Origin: Conexibacter sp. CPCC 205762
Lineage (GTDB): Bacteria > Actinomycetota > Thermoleophilia > Solirubrobacterales > Solirubrobacteraceae
Assembly (NCBI RefSeq): GCF_030646155.1
Contig: NZ_JAUTDN010000037.1
Coordinates: 1 to 64,000, forward strand
Length of the DNA: 64,000 nt
Direction: 5' to 3'
Shown: piece after piece, positions 1-7,376 of the stretch
How the letters are laid out: each line of letters starts with the position of its first letter
Position numbering within the stretch: position 1 is the first letter of the stretch
The notes under the pieces: model-generated
Seen by the model: only the letters and a program-made list of their open reading frames with translations
Databases searched by the model: none
Told to the model about the DNA's origin: nothing
Position numbers and translations under genes: made by a program

Positions 1-214
1 CGGCCGCATGCACCAGCTTGACCGGGAACGACGAGCGCCGGCCGAGCAGCTGCGCCGCCGGCAACATCAGCACCCCAGCGCCACCGGCACCAAGGAAGAA
101 GAGATTCTGCGCGCCATCGTCGAGGAGGCCGGCGACCGTCTCGCGAAGGGGCGCGGCGAGCGCGACGACACCTCCTTGGATCGAGCGGAAGCGGTCCTCG
201 TCGAAGTTCAACAT
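1..214 (-). CDS. SIS-domain sugar isomerase/deglycase-like protein (C-terminal part outside window)
   Basis: Only the first 71 residues are in the window. The ATG at 214 is followed by an N-terminal helix and then a hydrophobic strand-loop with FFLGAGGAGV, the glycine-rich entry to a SIS (sugar isomerase) fold. Proteins with this start resemble the SIS family that includes FrlB-type fructosamine deglycases and AgaS-like aminosugar isomerases, so the substrate is probably a phosphorylated amino- or keto-sugar. The family is inferred from this short segment. The gene faces out of the window, and its promoter region carries two inverted 20-bp sites (345-364 and 424-443). Confidence 0.7.
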   Translation of the reverse strand, partial: MLNFDEDRFRSIQGGVVALAAPLRETVAGLLDDGAQNLFFLGAGGAGVLMLPAAQLLGRRSSFPVKLVHAA

Positions 215-344
215 GCGGGTCCTCGTGTCATCCCGCGAGCGCCCAGCCGTCGTCGGCCGGGGACAGGAGCCGACGGCGGCCGAGGTCCGGCCGCCGGCGG
301 CCGGGCGCCCGCGGTGGGTGGTCTTCATCTCTCGCGTTCGACAT

Positions 345-443
345 CAACTTGTCGGACGTCTAACGTGGCGAGAAGATACGACCGGTGCCGCGCCGCTGTC
401 AAGTCCCTCGGGCGAAATTTTGTGTTAGACGTCCGACAAGTTG
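345..443. promoter_or_regulatory. Pair of perfect inverted 20-bp repeats, probable GntR/FadR-type operators
   Basis: The 20-mer caacttgtcggacgtctaac at 345-364 recurs as its exact reverse complement at 424-443, with 59 bp between. Each copy contains an imperfect dyad around ACTTGTC-G-GACGTCT. This resembles FCD-subfamily GntR operators (known ones often read TTGTC-N-GACAA). The two copies lie upstream of the reverse-strand SIS gene. The regulator is not in the window next to it, so its identity is inference. Confidence 0.6.
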
Positions 444-457
444 CATTGGGTCGAAGA

Positions 458-490
458 GAGGGCGGTGCGCTGACCCCGCGCACCGCCCTC
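458..490 (-). terminator. 13-bp perfect hairpin downstream of the E1-beta gene
   Basis: The arms gagggcggtgcgc (458-470) and gcgcaccgccctc (478-490) pair perfectly around a 7-nt loop. The hairpin lies between the end of the E1-beta operon (565) and the SIS promoter sites, as expected for a terminator of the reverse-strand operon. No T-run is visible, which is common in G+C-rich genomes. A second G+C-rich dyad (about 526-551) sits directly after the E1-beta stop. Confidence 0.55.
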
Positions 491-564
491 GCCCATCCGC
501 CGCATCCGCGCCCACCGCCGCATCCGCCGCCCGCCCCGGCGGGCGGGCGGGCGGCAGCACCGCG

Positions 565-1542
565 TCAGTAGCGCACGATCGAGCGGACCTCCTCGGCGAT
601 CCGCTCGACGCTCGGCAGCCAGGCCGCTTCGAGCACGCCGGCGTAGGGGACCGGCGTCTCGTCGGAGCTGATCAGCCGCGGCGGCGCGTCGAGCAGCTCG
701 AAGCCGTCCTGCAGCACGTGCGCGATCAGCGTCCCGCCCCACGAGGCGCCGGCCGAGCCCTCCTGCACGACGACGAGGCGGTTCGTCTTCTCGACCGATC
801 TGCGGACCGCCGCGTGGTCGAACGGGACGAGCGTGCGGGGGTCGATCAGCTCGACCTCGATCCCCTCCTGGGCGAGCGCGTCGGCGGCGCTCAGCGCGCG
901 GTGGCGCATCTGCTGGGTCGCCACGACGGTGACGGCGTCGCCTTCGCGCACGAGGTCGGCGACGCCGAGCTGAACCGGCTCCACGACGTCGGGCAGCTCG
1001 CCTCTCATCCCGAACAGGCCCTTGTGCTCGAAGTAGAGGACCGGGTCGTCGTCCTCGACGGCGGCCCGCATCAGCGCGTAGGCGTCGGTCACCGTCGCCG
1101 GCACGACGACCTTCAGGCCGGGCGTGTTGAGGAACCAGTTCTCGGCCGGCTGCGAGTGCTGCGCGGCGAAGCCGGTGCCGGCCCCGTTGGCCATGTGGAT
1201 CGTCACCGGGCAGTTGACCTGACCGCCCGTCATGTAGCGGTACTTCGCCAGCTCGTTGACGATCCCGTCGAAGCAGACGGCGGCGAAGTCGGCGAACATC
1301 ACCTCGGCGAGCGGGCGCAGGCCGCGGATCGCGGCGCCGATCGCGGTCCCGACGATCGCCTGCTCGGAGATCGGCGTGTCCATCACGCGGTCGTCGCCGA
1401 AGCGCTCCCAGAGGCCGGTCGTCGTCTTGAAGGCGCCGCCCGCGCGGGCGACGTCCTCGCCGAACAGGAAGACGTCCTCGTCGGCGGCCAGCGCGTCGGC
1501 GATGCCGCGCGTGATCGCCTGTCTGTAGGTGACGACGGTCAT
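565..1542 (-). CDS. 2-oxoacid dehydrogenase E1 component, beta subunit
   Basis: A 325-residue transketolase-like protein of the pyruvate/branched-chain/acetoin dehydrogenase E1-beta family. It opens with VTYRQAITRGIADALAADEDVFLFGEDVARAGG, split here as VTYRQAITRGIADAL and FLFGEDVARAGG. It keeps the TPISE motif of the TPP site (about residue 57), the pyrimidine-binding domain (about 5-185) and a C-terminal transketolase domain (about 200-320, with IDPRTLVPFD). With the E1-alpha subunit it should form the alpha2beta2 enzyme that decarboxylates a 2-oxoacid. Its ATG overlaps the E1-alpha stop (ATGA at 1539-1542), so the subunits are translationally coupled. No E2 lipoyl transacylase or E3 follows, so partners must come from elsewhere or the enzyme works differently. 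Substrate unknown. Confidence 0.88.
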   Translation of the reverse strand: MTVVTYRQAITRGIADALAADEDVFLFGEDVARAGGAFKTTTGLWERFGDDRVMDTPISEQAIVGTAIGAAIRGLRPLAEVMFADFAAVCFDGIVNELAKYRYMTGGQVNCPVTIHMANGAGTGFAAQHSQPAENWFLNTPGLKVVVPATVTDAYALMRAAVEDDDPVLYFEHKGLFGMRGELPDVVEPVQLGVADLVREGDAVTVVATQQMRHRALSAADALAQEGIEVELIDPRTLVPFDHAAVRRSVEKTNRLVVVQEGSAGASWGGTLIAHVLQDGFELLDAPPRLISSDETPVPYAGVLEAAWLPSVERIAEEVRSIVRY

Positions 1543-2498
1543 GCGTAGACGTGCTCCAGTCGGGTTTCGGGATCGGGATCGGGCCACGACTGGGCCCGCT
1601 CCAGCGCTGCCTCGACCGCCTCCTCGGCGGCCGCTCTGATCGCGTCGAGCTGCTCCTGCGCGACGCCATCGGCCAGCAGCGACCGCTCGTGCAGCACGAT
1701 CGGATCTCTCGCCAGCCACGCCTCCAGCTCGCCGTCGGGCCGGTAGGCCGCCGGGTCGGCCCGCGAGTGGCCCTTCTGGCGGTAGGTCATCATCTCGATC
1801 AGCGTCGGCCCCTCGCCGGCGCGGGCGCGCGCGGCCGCCTCGGTGACGGTCGCGTGGACGCCGAGCACGTCGTTGCCGTCGATCCGGATGCCGGGCATGC
1901 CGTAGGCGGCGGCGCGGTCGGCGAGCACCTCGATCGGCGTCGTCGTGTGCAGCGGCGAGTACTCGCCGTAGAGGTTGTTCTCGCACACGAACAGGACCGG
2001 CAGCTTCCAGATCGAGGCGAGGTTGAGCGACTCGTGGAAGGCGCCGATGTTGGTCGAGCCGTCGCCGAAGAAGCAGACGCTCAGCTCGTCGGTTCTGCGG
2101 TATCTGGCGGCGAAGGCGACGCCGACCGCGACCGGCAGGTGGCCGCCGACGATCGCGAACGAGCCGAGCGCGCCCTTGTCGACGTCGGTCAGGTGCATCG
2201 AGCCGCCCTTGCCGCCGCAGAGGCCGTCGGCCTTGCCGAGGATCTCGCCGAACGATCTGTCGAGCGCGACGCCCTTCGCCAGCACGGCGCCGTGGCCGCG
2301 GTAGGTGCAGGTCATCTGGTCCTCGGGCCGCAGCGCGTGCAGCGTGCCAACGGTGACCGCCTCCTGGCCCTGGCAGAGGTGGGTCGTGCCGCGCACCGAG
2401 CCGGTCGCGAAGAGCCGGTGGCAGGCGTCCTCGAAGAAGCGGATCTCGTGCATCGCGCGCAGCATCTGCAGCTGCGCGTCGCGGTCTGGCGGGGTCAT
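1539..2498 (-). CDS. 2-oxoacid dehydrogenase E1 component, alpha subunit
   Basis: A 319-residue TPP-binding subunit. The GDG...NN cofactor motif is seen as FFGDGSTNIGAFHE followed by CENNLYGEYS, and RGHG and MTYRQKGHSRAD are family-typical stretches. The length matches stand-alone E1-alpha proteins of the acetoin/pyruvate type. The ATG at 2498 has a strong ribosome site (AGGAGG-like, about 2500-2507) and overlaps the stop of the preceding isomerase gene. The three genes thus form a tight operon with a sugar-phosphate isomerase, which suggests that the oxoacid comes from a sugar. An orphan alpha/beta pair in a sugar operon is unusual. Confidence 0.88.
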   Translation of the reverse strand: MTPPDRDAQLQMLRAMHEIRFFEDACHRLFATGSVRGTTHLCQGQEAVTVGTLHALRPEDQMTCTYRGHGAVLAKGVALDRSFGEILGKADGLCGGKGGSMHLTDVDKGALGSFAIVGGHLPVAVGVAFAARYRRTDELSVCFFGDGSTNIGAFHESLNLASIWKLPVLFVCENNLYGEYSPLHTTTPIEVLADRAAAYGMPGIRIDGNDVLGVHATVTEAAARARAGEGPTLIEMMTYRQKGHSRADPAAYRPDGELEAWLARDPIVLHERSLLADGVAQEQLDAIRAAAEEAVEAALERAQSWPDPDPETRLEHVYA

Positions 2499-3376
2499 TG
2501 CTCCTCCTGGGAACGGCCGGCCGCGCGCTCGTGCGCACGGATGAAGTCGCGGAAGCGCTGGATCTCCTGGATCGGGTCGCAGTCGGAGCAGCCGGGCCGC
2601 TCGTCGTGGACGTACTCGATCTCGACCCAGCCGTCGTAGCCCTGACGGGCGAGCACGTCGAGGATGCGGCCGACGTCGGTGACGTTGTCGGCGAACTTCG
2701 TCTGCACGAGCCCGCGCGCGCCGCCGCGGACGTGGACGTGGCGGGCGTGCGCGAGCAGCGGCTCGACCTCGCGGTCGGGGATCCCCTGCACGTTGAAGTG
2801 GCCGTAGTCGAGCGTCAGCTCCAGGCCCGGCACCAGCTCCAGCAGCGCCGCGGCCTTCGCGGGCGTGTCGATCACGCTGCCGGCGTACGGGTGGGTGCTG
2901 ACGATGTGCGGCTCGACCGAGCAGCGCAGCCCGGCCGCCCGCGCGACCTCGACCCGCCGCTTGAGCCCCTCCGCGGCGCGCTCCAGCGCGGCGCGCCACG
3001 GCTCGCCGCCGAAGACGAGGCCGGGCAGCAGCGTGACGCCGCCGGAGCCGGCGCGGCGCGCGAAGCGCGTGAACGGCTCGAACAGCGCGTCGGCCTCGGC
3101 GCGCTGGGCCGGATCGGGATGGTTGACGGCGAGCGGCGCCAGCTCGGCGCTCATGACGCAGAAGGTGTCGGCGGCACCGAGGCCGCGCGCGCCCAGCTCG
3201 CCCGCGACGCGCTCGCCCCAGCCCTCCGGGTCCTGCGCGATCAGCTGCGGCGTGCGCGGCGACCAGCCGCCGTAGAAGGCCATCGAGACGCCGTCGAGGT
3301 CGAGCTCCCTGATCAGGTCGAAGACGAACTCCGGCCTCAGGCCGGGCCAGGTGAAGTCTGCGCTGGCGAGCTTCAT
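2495..3376 (-). CDS. Sugar phosphate isomerase/epimerase (xylose-isomerase-like TIM barrel)
   Basis: A 293-residue protein starting MKLASADFTWPGLRPEFV. It shows the layout of AP-endonuclease-2/xylose-isomerase-like TIM barrels: SVEPHI, LTLDYGHFN and HVHVRGG carry the acidic and His metal ligands, and GYDGWVEIEY is the closing strand. Such enzymes isomerise or epimerise sugars and inositols with a divalent metal. The start at 3376 follows a GGAGGAGACGGAG stretch; a longer frame runs upstream to 3466 but crosses the operator region, so I reject it. First gene of the operon with E1-alpha/beta. A LacI-type site (3433-3446) lies just upstream. Confidence 0.82.
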   Translation of the reverse strand: MKLASADFTWPGLRPEFVFDLIRELDLDGVSMAFYGGWSPRTPQLIAQDPEGWGERVAGELGARGLGAADTFCVMSAELAPLAVNHPDPAQRAEADALFEPFTRFARRAGSGGVTLLPGLVFGGEPWRAALERAAEGLKRRVEVARAAGLRCSVEPHIVSTHPYAGSVIDTPAKAAALLELVPGLELTLDYGHFNVQGIPDREVEPLLAHARHVHVRGGARGLVQTKFADNVTDVGRILDVLARQGYDGWVEIEYVHDERPGCSDCDPIQEIQRFRDFIRAHERAAGRSQEEQ

Positions 3377-3432
3377 CAGGGTCTCCGTCTCCTCCGTTCG
3401 ATGGGAATGCACAGGATCGCGCACCGTCATCC

Positions 3433-3502
3433 TACAATCGTTTCCAGGAACATTCCCAGTTGGCATTTGCAGGCCGCCTCGGCTAGGCTGGAAACGTTAC
3501 CG
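3433..3502. promoter_or_regulatory. Divergent promoter with two LacI-family operators
   Basis: Two TGGAAACG-core sites sit between the divergent isomerase and dehydratase genes: tggaaacgattgta on the reverse strand (3433-3446) and tggaaacgttaccg on the forward strand (3489-3502). Each has a perfect left half and a weak right half of the LacI consensus TGGAAACGTTTCCA. A forward promoter can be drawn as TTGGCA (3460-3465), 18 bp, TAGGCT (3484-3489), so the second operator would cover the transcription start. The LacI gene at 4702 is the obvious candidate regulator. Confidence 0.6.
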
Positions 3503-3536
3503 GAAGCGTTGTAGCGATTCTGAGGAGAACCCGGAG

Positions 3537-4688
3537 TTGTCGTCTTCACCTGCACCGGCCGGCGTCGAGCTGACGCCCCGGCTCACCATCAGCCACGTCG
3601 AGACGATCCCGATCCGGGTGCCGCTCGGCCGCGTCTACCGCGGCAGCCACTACCAGATGACCCACCGCTCGACGATCGTCACGCGCGTCCACACCGAGGA
3701 GGGAATCGTCGGCGAGGCGTACGCCGGTGACGAGGACGCCGGGCTGCTGGAGATCGACGCGATCATCCACCAGGAGATCGTGCCGGCGCTGGTCGGGCAG
3801 GACGCCTTCGCGGTCGAGCGCTGCTGGGAGCTGGCGCGGCCCGCGACCTTCGACATCCTGCGCGACCGCCGCCTCGGCCTCGTCGCCTGCGCCTGCATCG
3901 ACGCCGCCATCTGGGACGCGATCGGCAAGGCGCTGGAGCAGCCGCTGTGGCGCCTCTGGGGCGGCTACCGCGACACGATCCCGATGATCTCGATCGGCGG
4001 CTACTACGACAGCCCGCTGACCGTCACGCAGCAGGTGCAGGAGCTGCGCGAGCGCGGCCTTGCGGGGATGAAGTTCAAGGTCGGCGGCCGCACGCCGGAG
4101 GAGGACGCCAAGCGCTTCAAGGAGGCGCGCGCCGCCGCCGGCGCCGACTTCGTGCTCGCCGCCGACGCCAACCAGGGCTACAGCGTCAGGGACGCGATCC
4201 GCTTCGCCAAGCTCGTCGCCGACGACGACCTGCTGTGGTTCGAGGAGCCGTGCCAGTGGCACAACGACCGCCGCGCGATGCGCGACGTGCGGATGGTCGC
4301 GGGCGTGCCCGTCTGCGCCGGCCAGAGCGAGTTCTCCGCCGGCGGCTGCCGCGACCTGATGGTCGAGGGCGCGATCGACGTCTGCAACTTCGACGCCTCC
4401 TGGTCGGGCGGCCCGACCGAATGGCGCCGCGTCGCCGGCATGGCGCGCGCCTTCGACGTGCAGATGGGCCACCACGAGGAGCCGCAGTGCTCCAGCCACC
4501 TGCTCGCCTCGATCCCCCACGGCGGCTACGCCGAGTGCTTCGACCCCGACCGCGACCCGATCTGGTGGAACCTGATCGCCAACCGGCCGCCGCTGGTCGA
4601 CGGCGCGATCGCGCTCCCGACCGGCCCCGGCTTCGGCTGGGAGCTGGACTGGGAGTACGTGGATCGGTATCGCCTGCCGAAGCCGTAG
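3537..4688 (+). CDS. Mandelate racemase/muconate lactonizing enzyme family sugar-acid dehydratase
   Basis: A 383-residue enolase-superfamily protein. The N-terminal capping domain (about 1-135) is followed by the barrel with KFK (the KxK catalytic lysines), metal ligands in LAADANQGY (Asp), WFEEPCQW (Glu) and CAGQSEFS (Glu), and a His in QMGHHEEPQ that suits the mandelate-racemase base. Such proteins usually dehydrate acid sugars (rhamnonate, fuconate, galactarate and similar). I chose the TTG at 3537 because GAGGAG (3522-3527) lies 9 nt before it; no ATG fits between the operator and the conserved N-terminus. The LacI gene follows 13 bp downstream. Confidence 0.85.
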   Translation: MSSSPAPAGVELTPRLTISHVETIPIRVPLGRVYRGSHYQMTHRSTIVTRVHTEEGIVGEAYAGDEDAGLLEIDAIIHQEIVPALVGQDAFAVERCWELARPATFDILRDRRLGLVACACIDAAIWDAIGKALEQPLWRLWGGYRDTIPMISIGGYYDSPLTVTQQVQELRERGLAGMKFKVGGRTPEEDAKRFKEARAAAGADFVLAADANQGYSVRDAIRFAKLVADDDLLWFEEPCQWHNDRRAMRDVRMVAGVPVCAGQSEFSAGGCRDLMVEGAIDVCNFDASWSGGPTEWRRVAGMARAFDVQMGHHEEPQCSSHLLASIPHGGYAECFDPDRDPIWWNLIANRPPLVDGAIALPTGPGFGWELDWEYVDRYRLPKP

Positions 4689-4701
4689 CATCGACAGCTT
4701 C

Positions 4702-5766
4702 ATGGCCCGGGCCCGGACGAACATGCGCGAAGTGGCCGACCTCGCCGGCGTGGCGATGTCGTCGGTCTCGCGCGTGCTGTCCGGCCACCCGGACGTGAGC
4801 CCCGCGATGCGCCAGCGCGTGATGGCTGCGGTCGACTCGCTCGGCTATCAGCCCGACCTGCTGGCGCAGTCGCTGCGGCGCAGAGAGACGCTGTCGGTCG
4901 GCTTCGTCGTCGGCGACATCTCCAACCCGCTGCAGTCGCAGATCGCGCTCGGCGCCGAGACCGCGCTGCGGTCGCGCAACTACTCGATGCTGCTGACCAA
5001 CTCGGAGAACGAGCCGGCGCTCGACACGAGCCACATCCGCCTCTTCCAGCAGCGCCGCGTCGACGGCCTGCTGCTGTCGCTGGCGGCCGAGGACGACCCG
5101 CAGACGCTCGCGCTGCTGGGCGCGGTCGAGACGCCGATCGTGCTGATCGACCGCGAGCTGCGCGGCGACGTCGGCCGGCGCGCGAGCGCGGTGCTGTCAG
5201 ACCATCGCTCCGGCATGCGCGACGCGGTCGGCCACCTGCTCGACCTCGGCCATCGCCGCATCGGCATGATCCTCGGACAGCCGATGCGCTTCTCGCGCGA
5301 GCGGCTGGAAGGGCTCAAGGACGCCTACGAGGCGCGCGGCCTGGCGCCGACCTACGCCGTCGTCGAGGGTCAGCTGGAGCCGCGCCACGGCCGCGCCGCG
5401 ACGCAGACGCTGCTCGACGCCGCCGAGCCGGCGACCGCGCTGGTGGCCGGCGGCAACCAGCTGCTCAACGGCGCGCTGGCGGAGATCCAGCAGCGCGGCC
5501 TGCGCGTCGGCGGCGACCTCTCGCTCGTCTCCTGCGACGAGATCTCGCTGACGCAGCTCTACCAGCCGCCGATCGCGGTCGTCCGCCGCGACACGCGCGC
5601 GCTCGGCCGCCGCGCCGCCGAGCTGCTGCTGAGCCAGCTCGAGTCGCAGGAGGAGGGCGACGACGGCCGCATGCGCTCGACGCGCGCGCCCGAGACCGTC
5701 CTGCTGCCGACCGAGTTCGTCGCGCGGCCGAGCTGCGCGCCGCCGGCCGCGCCGGCCGCCGCCTGA
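4702..5766 (+). CDS. LacI-family transcriptional regulator
   Basis: A 354-residue repressor. The N-terminal HTH reads MREVADLAGVAMSSVSRVLSG (in two parts: MREVADLAGVAMS and SVSRVLSG) with the hinge ALGYQPDLLAQSLR-like segment at about 50-60. It is followed by a periplasmic-binding-protein-like effector domain with the typical FVVGDISNP, PIVLIDRE and GHRRIGMI segments. The protein ends in an Ala/Pro-rich tail. It follows the enolase-family dehydratase by 13 bp and is probably co-transcribed. The TGGAAACG sites at 3433-3502, 14963-14976 and 15353-15366 are its likely targets; that assignment is inference. Confidence 0.9.
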   Translation: MARARTNMREVADLAGVAMSSVSRVLSGHPDVSPAMRQRVMAAVDSLGYQPDLLAQSLRRRETLSVGFVVGDISNPLQSQIALGAETALRSRNYSMLLTNSENEPALDTSHIRLFQQRRVDGLLLSLAAEDDPQTLALLGAVETPIVLIDRELRGDVGRRASAVLSDHRSGMRDAVGHLLDLGHRRIGMILGQPMRFSRERLEGLKDAYEARGLAPTYAVVEGQLEPRHGRAATQTLLDAAEPATALVAGGNQLLNGALAEIQQRGLRVGGDLSLVSCDEISLTQLYQPPIAVVRRDTRALGRRAAELLLSQLESQEEGDDGRMRSTRAPETVLLPTEFVARPSCAPPAAPAAA

Positions 5767-5832
5767 CGCCGCGCCGCGACGCGCGCGCCGCCCGCCCGAC
5801 GCATCGCGGCCCCGAGCGGGTACTCCGACTGC

Positions 5833-6768
5833 ATGCTGCTGGGGATCTCCGACTCCGACGCGCCGACCGTCACCGAGCGCCACTGGCCCGGCCTCCGCGT
5901 CTCGCACGCGCGCGTCGTCGTCCCTTACGACGTCGCGACGACGAGCGGCACGGCCGGCACGCGGCGGCGCGAGCGCTTCGAGGCCTACCGCGCCAATGCG
6001 GCTGCGGCCGGCGTCGAGCTGCTGGTCGTCTTCGCCCCCAGCGCCGACCTGCGCGCCGGCCCCGCGCGAGCCGCCGTCGCCCCGACCGCGGACGCCTACG
6101 CGGCGTCGGTCGCGGCCTTCCTCCAGCGCTACCCGGAGCAGCGCACGCTCGCGGCCTGGAACGAGCCGAACAACCGCGACGCGCGCCGCTACCCGCTCAG
6201 CGGCGACCCGCGGCTGGCCGCCGACTACTGGCTGCGGCTGAACGAGCTGGCCGGCGACGGCGACGGCGCGACCGTCGTCGCGGGCGGCTTCGCCGGCATC
6301 CCCGGCGACGACCGCTATGTCCACGCCTACCAGCGCCACCTGCAGAAGGCGCACGCGACGCCGACGGTGTGGGCCTTCCACGACCACGGCGACGTCAACG
6401 CCTTCCAGGAGCACGGCGACACCGCCGCGCGAATCGCACGCGAGTACCTCGGCGCGCTGCGCGGCCGCTGGGGCGAGGCGCGGATCTGGATCGACGAGGT
6501 CGGCGCGCGCTACCGCGACGCCCGCGGCGTCATCTGGGGCGACGGCTCGCAGGCGCGCGCGACGCAGTTCCTGCTCAGCCTCGCGACGCTCGACCAGCGG
6601 ATCGAGCGGATCTACTACTACAACTACTCCAACCAGTGCGCGCAGCCGAGCAGATGCGCGATCCAGGATCGCGGGCTGGTGTCGCCGAACCCCTTCGACG
6701 GCGAGCCGCCCGACTACGACGCGGCCGACCGGCGCCGCGCCGCCTACGACGTGATCGCCGGCCGCTAG
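5833..6768 (+). CDS. Glycoside-hydrolase-like TIM-barrel protein (clan A type), cytoplasmic
   Basis: 311 residues with no signal peptide. AWNEPNN (Glu about 111) matches the acid/base strand-4 signature of clan-A retaining glycosidases, and RIWIDEVGARY (Glu about 222) suits the strand-7 nucleophile. Between them, WAFHDHGDVNAF gives an aromatic/His-lined site. The nearest known types would be GH5/GH39-like barrels, but the protein is short and has no accessory domain, so the exact family is uncertain. Its TAG stop overlaps the convergent TetR stop codon (6765-6768). Confidence 0.6.
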   Translation: MLLGISDSDAPTVTERHWPGLRVSHARVVVPYDVATTSGTAGTRRRERFEAYRANAAAAGVELLVVFAPSADLRAGPARAAVAPTADAYAASVAAFLQRYPEQRTLAAWNEPNNRDARRYPLSGDPRLAADYWLRLNELAGDGDGATVVAGGFAGIPGDDRYVHAYQRHLQKAHATPTVWAFHDHGDVNAFQEHGDTAARIAREYLGALRGRWGEARIWIDEVGARYRDARGVIWGDGSQARATQFLLSLATLDQRIERIYYYNYSNQCAQPSRCAIQDRGLVSPNPFDGEPPDYDAADRRRAAYDVIAGR

Positions 6769-7310
6769 GGCCGTCGGCGCAGCCCGTCGAGCACGATCCC
6801 GAGCAGGTGCCGGGCGCGCGCGTCCCACTCCTGCTCGGGCAGCCGCGAGAGGTAGCCGATCAGCACGATCACGTCGCGCGCGTCGACGTCGGCACGGATC
6901 GACCCGTCGGCCTTGCCGGCGTCGAGCAGCAGCGTCAGCGCCGCGCCGATCGGGCCGAGGCTGTGGTCGGTGAGGTCTCTCCAGAGCGCGACCTCGACGG
7001 CGGCGATCACGCCGCGCTTGACGCGCGCGTAGTCGGCGATGCGGTCGAACCAGCGCGCGAGCGCGACGAACGGCGGGTCGATCTCCAGCAGCCGCGGCGC
7101 CAGCGTGACCAGCTCCTCGACCTCGCTGCGGTAGACCTCGGCCAGCAGCGCCTCGCGCGTCGGGAAATGGCGGTAGAGCGTGCCCTGGCCGACGCCGGCC
7201 CGCTTCGCGATCGCGTTCAGCTTCAGCTCCTCGTCACCGCCGTCGGCGACGGCGGCGCGCGCGACGGCGACGATCCGCGCGCGGTTCTCGGCGGCGTCGG
7301 CGCGCGTCAA
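6765..7310 (-). CDS. TetR-family transcriptional regulator
   Basis: 181 residues. The N-terminal HTH has LNAIAKRAGVGQGTLYRHFPTREAL-type spacing (visible as AIAKRAGVGQGTLYRHF) and a helical C-terminal ligand domain. The only in-frame start compatible with an upstream TAG is the TTG at 7310, giving MTRADAAEN. A dyad (7310-7327) abuts this start, so the gene is probably autoregulated. Divergent from an SDR gene at 7377, its likely target. It ends by overlapping the glycosidase-like stop codon. Confidence 0.88.
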   Translation of the reverse strand: MTRADAAENRARIVAVARAAVADGGDEELKLNAIAKRAGVGQGTLYRHFPTREALLAEVYRSEVEELVTLAPRLLEIDPPFVALARWFDRIADYARVKRGVIAAVEVALWRDLTDHSLGPIGAALTLLLDAGKADGSIRADVDARDVIVLIGYLSRLPEQEWDARARHLLGIVLDGLRRRP

Positions 7311-7357
7311 GCGGACACCTGTCCGCTATGCTCGTTGAAGGAACCGGACACGTGTCC
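7310..7357. promoter_or_regulatory. Two TetR-type operators in the TetR/SDR divergent promoter
   Basis: Agcggacacctgtccgct at 7310-7327 has perfect 8-bp arms (AGCGGACA/TGTCCGCT) around CC. Ggacacgtgtcc at 7346-7357 is a perfect 12-bp palindrome. Both share the GGACA-N2-TGTCC core. The second lies between a TTGAAG -35-like hexamer (7335-7340) and the region before the SDR ribosome site AGGAGG (7365-7370), and the first touches the regulator start codon. Repression of both genes by the adjacent TetR protein is the simplest reading. Confidence 0.72.
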
Positions 7358-7376
7358 ACCTTACAGGAGGCCCACC

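Noticed and set aside
3351..3536. Longer N-terminus for the enolase-family dehydratase
   Set aside because: It would run through the divergent promoter and both operators; the TTG at 3537 with GAGGAG fits better.
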